Assembly: GCF_002099425.1 (NCBI RefSeq)
Contig: NW_018344185.1
Coordinates: 2,929,001-2,993,000 of the forward strand
DNA: 64,000 nucleotides
Reading direction: 5' to 3'
Source: Phascolarctos cinereus
Lineage: Eukaryota; Chordata; Mammalia; Diprotodontia; Phascolarctidae
This document shows positions 51,201 to 60,200 of the stretch, in pieces; position 1 is the first letter of the stretch; every line of letters starts with the position of its first letter. The position numbers were made by a program, and so were the translations under genes. The notes below the pieces were generated by a model that made no database searches, had not been told where the DNA came from, and worked only from the letters and a program-made list of their open reading frames with translations.

Positions 51201-54200
51201 GTCAAATGTGTTAATACAGTTAAAATCTCACTGCAACAGTTACCACTATAAAGAATGCTTCTATATAATAATGTTATTTCCTTATTATCAAAGCTGATCC
51301 CCAATAACAGAACTTTGTTAACCCAGTTACAGTTAATTCACTACAACAAGGTTTTGTTGTAGGGAATTTGGGATCTGAGTTCAAGCCCTGAGACTAGATT
51401 AGCTCTCTGACTATGGGCAAGTCATTTCATCCCATCTGTTGGAGTTTGAGAAGGTTGCCCGGGGTCCTGTTGCTAGCATGTGTCAAAGGCAGGGCTTCAG
51501 AAACCTAGATCTTCTTTCCAAGGCCAGCTTTCCACCTGCTAAGACATGATGCTGCTTCTCAGTCACATCAACATATAACACAACAGACAAAACCATTCAG
51601 GAACTTGCAAGATGAAAAGGGGTATGGAGAGAATGTGCCAGTTCTTTCTCACCACCCTCATGGAGTTTAAAGCACTCCTTTTCACTTGCTAATTCACTGA
51701 AAAAGACGCTGAGCACCAGCTCTATTCCATCTCTTGTCTTCTGTCCAACAGGAAACAAGATTTCTAGCAGTGTACCTATCAAAACAACATTTCACTACAA
51801 TAAAACTATTTGGACATTCCATGATATTCACTGAGATGAGTTGTCTTACACTGAATGTCTGTGCAAAGATTTTCTGAGACACTGAAGAACTTAATTCTGT
51901 AAAATGTTATAAACTATATATTTAGGAGACAGAGTGAGACAGAACGGGAAGAACATTATTTCTGGAACCAGAGCACCTGTGTTCAAATTCCATCTCTGAT
52001 GCATACTACTGGTATTACCTTGGGCATGTTACCTCCCCAGACTCAGTTTCCCCACCTTTCACCAAGGTGTTAAAGAGGACAGCTTGAGGCCCCTTCACAC
52101 TAAAGTCTATGAGATGATGAAACTCAAAACATTCACTTACTCTTGCTTGGTTCTCTAGCATATGTTCGGGTAACAAACAAAGCTATTTCCCTCAGGAAAA
52201 CACTGCAATTTAATATCTTCACATGTAATGGGAAGAGAGGGAACTGGTCACACACCAATCTTTTTTACCACTTTTAAACGGGAGGAGTGCCAATTTGTAT
52301 ATCACCCTTTCCTAATCTTAAATACAGAGGTTACTGGTGAGGGTCACTCAAATACAAAAAATTCAAGCTTTTGGCCAGCACCTGACAGTGAATACACAGA
52401 GAATTGTGACCACCATATCCCACTTCTGGAGATCTGTTGGGATTCCCAGGAGTAAGTAAGCCCTTCCCTGCTGAGGAACTTTACCCCCAGCTTCTACTGT
52501 CCTTTCCCTGACTTCAAAGCCTCAGGAAAATGAAATGTTAGCACATGCTCATAAAAAAGGCTTGCAATCTCTATTCTAGGCTAGGTTCACCTGGTGTCAT
52601 GCAGAAGAAAGTACACAGAATTAGAAGACCCAGGTTCTGGTCTCAGCCATGAGACCTCCTACCTGTGTGGCCTCAGAAAAGTCAATTAACCTCTCTGGGA
52701 CTCTGCAAAAGGAGGAAATACTGCTTGACCTACACACACATCTCATAGGATTGCAGCAAAAATCACAAAGATAAAAGCACAGTAGACACCTTATGGTATT
52801 ACATAAACATTAATCATTATTATTACATCTGGATTATTTACACAGAGCATTTGAAGAGAGCCCCTGAAATGTCTTTTGAAGAATCCAGGCTCATGAACAA
52901 TAACAGAAAAACACAGATACTGTGGGGCTGGCCAGAAATGCATTTGCATGCTACTTACATCTCCACAAAAGAGCCAGAGAAAATTATCATACATTCTCTC
53001 ATCAACACAAGTGTCAGCATTCAGCTTTCCCCAGGGAAAAAATGACACTCCATTTAATGTCATATGTTAATGAGATACATTTTTTTTATAAAGCATTTGC
53101 CTGTAAATATTCTTCTTAGTAAGAACCTCAGCTGGTTTCGTCAATATCCAGATTTATTTATGTTAGACAAACTGAAAGAAAAGACAAACAGCATAGGAAG
53201 AAGTGGCTTAAAGAGCCAGCAGATTTTAAGTTACCTGAGGACAGGAACTGTTTTGCCTTTCTTTATAACCCTAGTGCTTAACACAGAACCTGGCACATAC
53301 TAAATCCTTAAGAAATTCTTGTTGGAAGGTTGAACTATTTACATTCCTACATGGAAAGATAATACTTGTAACTCATGAGGCCTTTGTCAGTATTAGGGTA
53401 GTTGGAGGGAAAAAAAATTATATGTATAGATAGACTGATAGATAGAGGGCATAGGGTGAGTTGAAGATGAATGGGTGATATCTGGAGAATAAAATTAAGG
53501 GGTGAGAGGGAATTAACTGGGAGAAGGAGAAAAAGAGAAGTAGAATGGAGTAAATTATCTCACATAAAACAGACAAGGCTTTTACAGTGGAGGGGAAGTG
53601 GGGGAAAGTGAGAGGGAATGAGGGAATCTTATTCTCATCAGATTTGGCTTAAGGAGGGAATAACATACACAGTGGGGTATGGAAATCTATCTTACCATCA
53701 GGAAAATAGGGGGGAAGGCGATAAGAGAGCGGGGAGATGATAGAGGAGGGAATAGATTGGGGGAGGGGGTAATCAGAAGCAAACACTTCTGAGGAGGGAC
53801 AGGGTCAAAAGACAGAATAGAATAAACAGGGGGTGGGATAGGATTAAGGGAAATATACTTAGTTTTCCACAGCATGACTACTATGGAAGTGTTTTGCATG
53901 ACTACACAAGTATAATCTGTATCAAGCTGCTTGCCTTCTCAATGAGGGTGGGTGGGAACGGAGAAAGGGAGAGAATTTGGAACCTAAAATTTTAAAAACA
54001 AATGTTAAAAAATTGTTTTCACATGCAACTGGGAAATAAGATACAGGCAATGGGGTATAGAAATCTATCCTGCCCTACAGGAAAATAGAAGAGGAAGGGA
54101 TAAAAGAAGGGAGGGGGAGATAGAAGGGAGGGCAGATTAGGGGAAGGGGTATTCAGAATTCACGCCGTCTTGGGGTTGGGGGAGGGACGAGTTGGGGAGA

Positions 54201-57200
54201 AAATTTGGAACTCAAAATCTTGTGGAAGTTAATTTTGAAAACTAAAAATAAATAAATTAATGAATCCTAAAAAAAAAAAAAGAAAGAAAGAAATGCTTGT
54301 TGGCTTGATTTGAAACAGGAGTTTCCGAATTCCTAGATGTCACAGACCCTGTTTTGTTACAAACAACAGCAAAACTGCAAAATTCTCTGATCCATCAACA
54401 GAGTTTTAATGACTCAAAGAAGCAAGTAAGCACAAGTTACAAGGGACTGTGGTCAATGACCCATTCCACTGTTTGTCAGGAAGAAGGAGGGAATAATAAT
54501 AAAAAATTTATAAATTCTGGGATAGTGCTATGAATAAATACTAGAGGTTTATGATAGAATTTCTCCTTCCTTTTTAAGTTGCTCCTTATTTGAGTGAATT
54601 TAAAAAATGTAATAAATTTTCTGCCTATAGAAGCAAATGAGATAATATATACAAACCATGTTGTACACCTTAAAGAGAAATAGAAATGCTTGCTGCTGCC
54701 ACTATACTATTACTACTATGACTACAGGTGGCAACACTTGTAGTATATTATATTGGCATTAGAGCACATTTAAATTGCTGAGCCTTATAGATGAACAGGA
54801 CATTAGAGACCATTCAGTTCAACCCCCTGACTTTATAGATAAGAAAATAGAGGCGGGAAGAGAGGAAATGATTTGCTCAGGGTGAAACAGAGCAATAAAC
54901 AATTTGTAACCTATACCAATACTTTGACTTAGAGCTAAAACCTCCTATGTGTTGTCTTTCCCTTCTAGAATCTGAACTCTTTGAGAACCGGGACAGTCTT
55001 GCTTCTCTTATCTGCATCCTCAAGTGTTCAGCAGTCTTGTACATGGAAAATGCTTAATAAATGCTTTCTCATTTCATTCATTAATTCATTTATTTACGAA
55101 CTCATTCATAAGTTACAGCTGCTACCCTGCATTGCTTTAGGGAGTTTTCTAAGCCAAAGAAATCTGGGGTCCAATTCCTACCTCCCTCCCCTAATATACA
55201 AGAAGGCTCCTACCTGAACAACAGGAAATATATGAATGAAATCCAGCCCCTGGATCTGATGGGGCTCCAGGCGGTGTGGGCACTTCATCCTTGGCAGGAC
55301 AGACACAATTTTTTCTGTCAGGGCACTGTTGAAAGAAAAAAACCAACAAAAAGCTGAAGACCCAACAAATGGCCTTTGAAAAATCTCTGAAGAACAATTT
55401 CTGAATAACAACCACAGAGGATAGGAGAGAATGGACTTCACAGCAGGATTATTTGGAGTTAGTTATGGGAAGAATTTACTGGCAGAGTCATGAGACAATG
55501 GGAACCAAAGGAAATCATGGCATCTCCTACTGTGAATCTTTTCTAGATATGAGTGACAGGAGAGGGATAGACAGCCATCTTCTATTTGAGATAGATGTAT
55601 GTTATGATGGATATAGATCTCTGTATATGTACACATATTTGCATGTAAATGTATGCATTTCTTTCTTCAATAATTTGAAGCCAGCTTGCTTGAAAGAGAT
55701 GTTCTCTAGAACTAGAAGTTCTAGGTTCCAGTGACTGGACATCAGTCTTTAACAATTGAATGTGTGCTTCTTTCACAGTCTATATAGAGCAGATGTTTGG
55801 GGGGGGGGCGGTGTTTGGGTTAGGGTTTTTTTTTTTTGTTAAAAGACACACTCCAGTTCAGTGAGAGGAAAGCTCCCTCTAGTGTCTGCAGGTTTCTTAA
55901 CTTTGACAAAGATAACTACCTGGAATAATACATCATTGATTCTGCAACTTCAAAAGAAAACCAAAAAAAATTTTAATTAAAAACAAACAAACAAGGAGCT
56001 GGGAATTCCTGGCCATTTCCTGGCCTTCAAGCAGTCTTTGCCCAGACTCCTCTGAGAGGTAATGCATTTGCCTGGTTCTCCAAAGCACCAGGAAAAGATA
56101 GTTCACACCTTCCCAAAGTTTGTTTACTCTTTTACACCTTTTTCTCTGAAATCCTGCATTTTTCTTCTATAACTAATGTTCTTAGCACTTTACTAACAGT
56201 ACCCTCAGGAACAGATGAGGTTCTAGGCTGGATGGAAGAAAATGAAGAAATTTAGAGTTAGAAAGGACCTGGGAAGACATCTTGCCTAACTAATAACCTC
56301 AGCAGGAGGCCACTCTTGCAGGATTTGACAAGTGGAGACCTTTGCTTGAAAATTTCCAATGAAGGGAAACCAAATACCTGCTAAGGCAGCTCATTTCACT
56401 TGTAGGTAGCTCTAATTGTAAGGAATTTTTTCCTTAATCCAAGCCTAAATTTCCTTTTCTATAATTTTCCCCACGGTTCCTTCTGCCCATTAAAACAAAG
56501 CAGAATAAACCTAATCCCACTTCCATAGGAGATCCTTCCAAATACTTGAAGACAGCTATCCCCTAACCTAACCCTTTTGTTTCACAAATTAGGAAAATGA
56601 GGCCCAAAGAAATGATCTGTTCACAACCAAATGCTAAAGCTGGGATGAAAAACTAAGACTCCTGACTTCTATCAGGTGAACACCAACAAGTGAGCCTTAC
56701 TAGGGAGGTCCTTATGTCCCCAAATAGCAACACCACCAACAAATTTTTTCATTCTTTTGCAAGCCTGAAAGGGCAAAAGCCCAACTGAGAGAAACACAGA
56801 CCCACAGACAGGAAATAGTTAGGAGGCAAGGAGAGAGGGGAGGGTTATTGTGGAAGGTGGAAGCCCACTTGGGATCAGTGAGTTCAGAAGGAAATGTTTA
56901 ATATCAGGGTCATTCCTTCTATTACCACACAAAATAAGCTATTTGCTAACTTCTTACCACCAAACTGACAAGCGTTTTTACTGAGTGCCTACTAAATACA
57001 CGGCACCATGCTAGTTACTATATTTAAAGGGTATTCTTACATCAGTGGGAATGAGCTCAAGGATTACCAACTGAATTGTAGATGCTTCATAAATGCTGAC
57101 TGAATGAATATTAGCCTAAGCAGTATGTAATTAGGAAGGTAAATCTGTTGAATAAATTAATCAATCACATAATACATTCTAAAGCCAGACAGAGGTGATT

Positions 57201-60200
57201 TTTGGATTATTTAGTGCTTTGTGATAATCCATAGAATTCAAGGGATAATGAAACCACAGAATGTCAGAGTTTATGTAGTCTAAGCACCTCATTTTACAGT
57301 GGGAGAAACTGAGGCCCAGAGAGAAGTGATTTTAAGGAAACAGCCAGTAACTGACAGAAAGGACCAGAACCCTGGTCTTTGATCAATAAATACCAGAGGC
57401 CCAACTACGTCATTTGAGGATGATAAAACTAGGTCCTTAACAGGCTAGTGGGAAGGTGTTCTCGGGCAGAAGAAAGTAAAGACTGAAAGTCAAGTGTTTC
57501 TAAGAAAGGTAAGAGGGTGAACAAAAACTTCCCTCTCCACACCTGCTTTATATCCCTTCCTACCCTGTCGTCTCTAAGTCCCCCAACTACCTCCAACCAA
57601 CCATAGAGGAGTCTCTTACCTATCAGCTGATGAGCTCACAGAGATCTTGGTTATCTATGTGTTCACACGGTCATAAAGATTTGGGGAGTCCAGTATCTAA
57701 GGTCCCCATTTTATTTGGTATTACACAATCCAATTTTGCATAAGACAAGCTGAATACTCTCTGGCCAATAAGAAGTATCATTCAGGACAGATCAACTTCA
57801 TGGCTAACTCAATTAGGAACTTACATTTTTTGACCTATTGTAGAGTTTTCCTGAAACAGTAAGTCAACGTCTATATCAAAATTGCAAGTAGTGATACACC
57901 AAGTCATTCCTCCTACTACCTGGAAGACATAAAAAACAAATTAATTTTCCCTGTTCAGTTTTAGTGGAAGGGGTGGGGGTTGGATAAGACAAGGTCAGAA
58001 ATATTACGAACTGTTCCTATATAACCTAGGTATGGTCTCTGTGTATTTATGTGTAAGTATGAAGAAGATGTGAGTCTTCACTACTTTAGTTATAATTCAT
58101 CCAAAACATGAATCAGTCATTCCACATATATTTATGGGGCTATTACTGGACACTGAGATAAAAGAGAAGCATATATCATGGTGCCTGAACTGGAGGAACA
58201 CACACAGCCTGGGTGGGCTGTACTACTCTCTCTATAATAGTCAATCATGGGCTTACCTCCAACAGAACTACAGTATCCCTTTCACCTATTAAATCAACAC
58301 TCTCCCACTTGGCTCTTTCCAGTGCTAGTTTTTCATGGCTGTGCCTGGGCATTGGTCCCTTAGGTTGGTTATAACCTAACTGAAATCCAGGAACCTGCAG
58401 CAGCTGAGTGATACTGAACCCCAGCATCCCCATCCCCTGGCCCCAGATGTCTTGTTCCTGTGGCAGGGCTGAGCTCCACATTCCAGAACAGTGGCCAAAA
58501 AGTAAAAACTGTCCTTTCTTCTTTCTGTTAAGACAGAATGAAGAATGGATGGATTGTAACCTGTAATGCAGATCTCATTACATTATCTTTCTCCAGAAAC
58601 TACTGGACAAGACTTTCAAATGCCTCTATTACTGCCCATGATTCTGGATAGTCACTATTCCCTTTTCTGGTTAGCTGGCTCATTCTCAGGGCTTACATTC
58701 CAAGCATACATGGAGAATTTTTCATCAGAATAAACTATTACCAAAGATGCCCAGTTATCATATTTGACTTATTGGATCTCCACAAATTCCATATAGTATA
58801 ATTCCATAACAAATCCTTTTAAGCATCTGTTATGTGTAAACACTGTACTAAGTACCATGTAGATCTGTGTAAATGCCTCAAAAACTTCTTTGAATCCAGA
58901 ATTAAAGGTCACTCCTAGGCTTGGCTAATTACTATTTGTTAGGACCAATCCTAGGCAAAATTATGAAGTAGGCATCTTTGGAAGAAGGAAGGCACCCTGA
59001 TGAATGAATTCAGTGAGCTGTTAAGGTGGTCCAGCCTACGTGATATTTCATATACTTGGGTACTTAAGTGGGAAAGATGTTTTGGGGCAGGATCCCAGAG
59101 CCTTTCATATCACATTACCTAAAGTACCAACTATTCCACTTATGTGGGCCTGTCTCTACTGCTTTTTTTTAAAACCAGTGTCCAAAAGGCACTCAGTTGC
59201 CAAGCTTCTCCTTTTTCTCTTCGCTCACTTACATGGCTACCCTAGAGAAACTATAACATCCATCAAGATGATACTACTCAGAGGCAGCTAGATGATGCAG
59301 TGGATAGAGCTCTGGAGGACCTGAGTTCAAATCTGACCTCAAACATTTGACACTTAGTAGCTATGTGACCCTGGGCAAGTCACTTAACCCCAATTGCCTC
59401 ACCAAAAAAAAAAATTTTTTTTAAAAATACTATTCAGTCAACATCAGTAGGACACATGCTTTGGGCTCTCCAAAAGTTGGAATAAATGGCAACATTAGTC
59501 ATTCACACTCTTTGGCCCAATGTTCTTTGTAGGATGTGGCATATGCAGTTTCCCCAAAATCTTGGTGCAGTTTTGAGCTTTACTAGTTTAAAACTGCACT
59601 AAGACTTCTGAGACAACCTGCATTTGCCAAATGAGTGGCCAAAGTAAGGAGGAGAATTATTCATATTATTTCTTGGTAGCACTCTCTTGCTCAAACACCT
59701 TCAATGACTGCTGCTGCCTTCAAGATGAAGGCATATAAGACCTGCAAATCTAATCCCAACCTGCCTTTCTAACCTTATCTCTTCACTTCTGTACAAAAAC
59801 CCCTGCTTCAGCCAGACTGATCTCTTCATTACTGCAAGTCTATCCATTTACTATTTACATATATCATGTTACATTCCCCCCAACAGAATATAAGCTTCAT
59901 GATGGGTGTAACTTTTTTTTATTGTATGCCCAGCACTGAGTACAATGCACTGTATAGAGTGGATAATTAAAATTTGTTCAGATGAAATGCATTTGTGCCA
60001 TTGTTGACATCTGATCCCTCAGAATGGAATGCCTCCCCTTCTTCTCTACCCATCTAAGTCCTAGCTAAACTTTAAGAAGCTCAAGTCTCTCCTCTGTGAA
60101 GAAGTACTTCCCCCTTTTCTGAAGTCCTATAGGACTGTCACTTAAATACTATTAGTTATCATGTGTATGCCTCAACTAGATTATTATCATACACTCATAT

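Noticed and set aside
55795-55840. Telomere-like ggtttgggttagggttt
   Set aside because: A single TTAGGG-like motif in a G/T-rich stretch, no tandem array.
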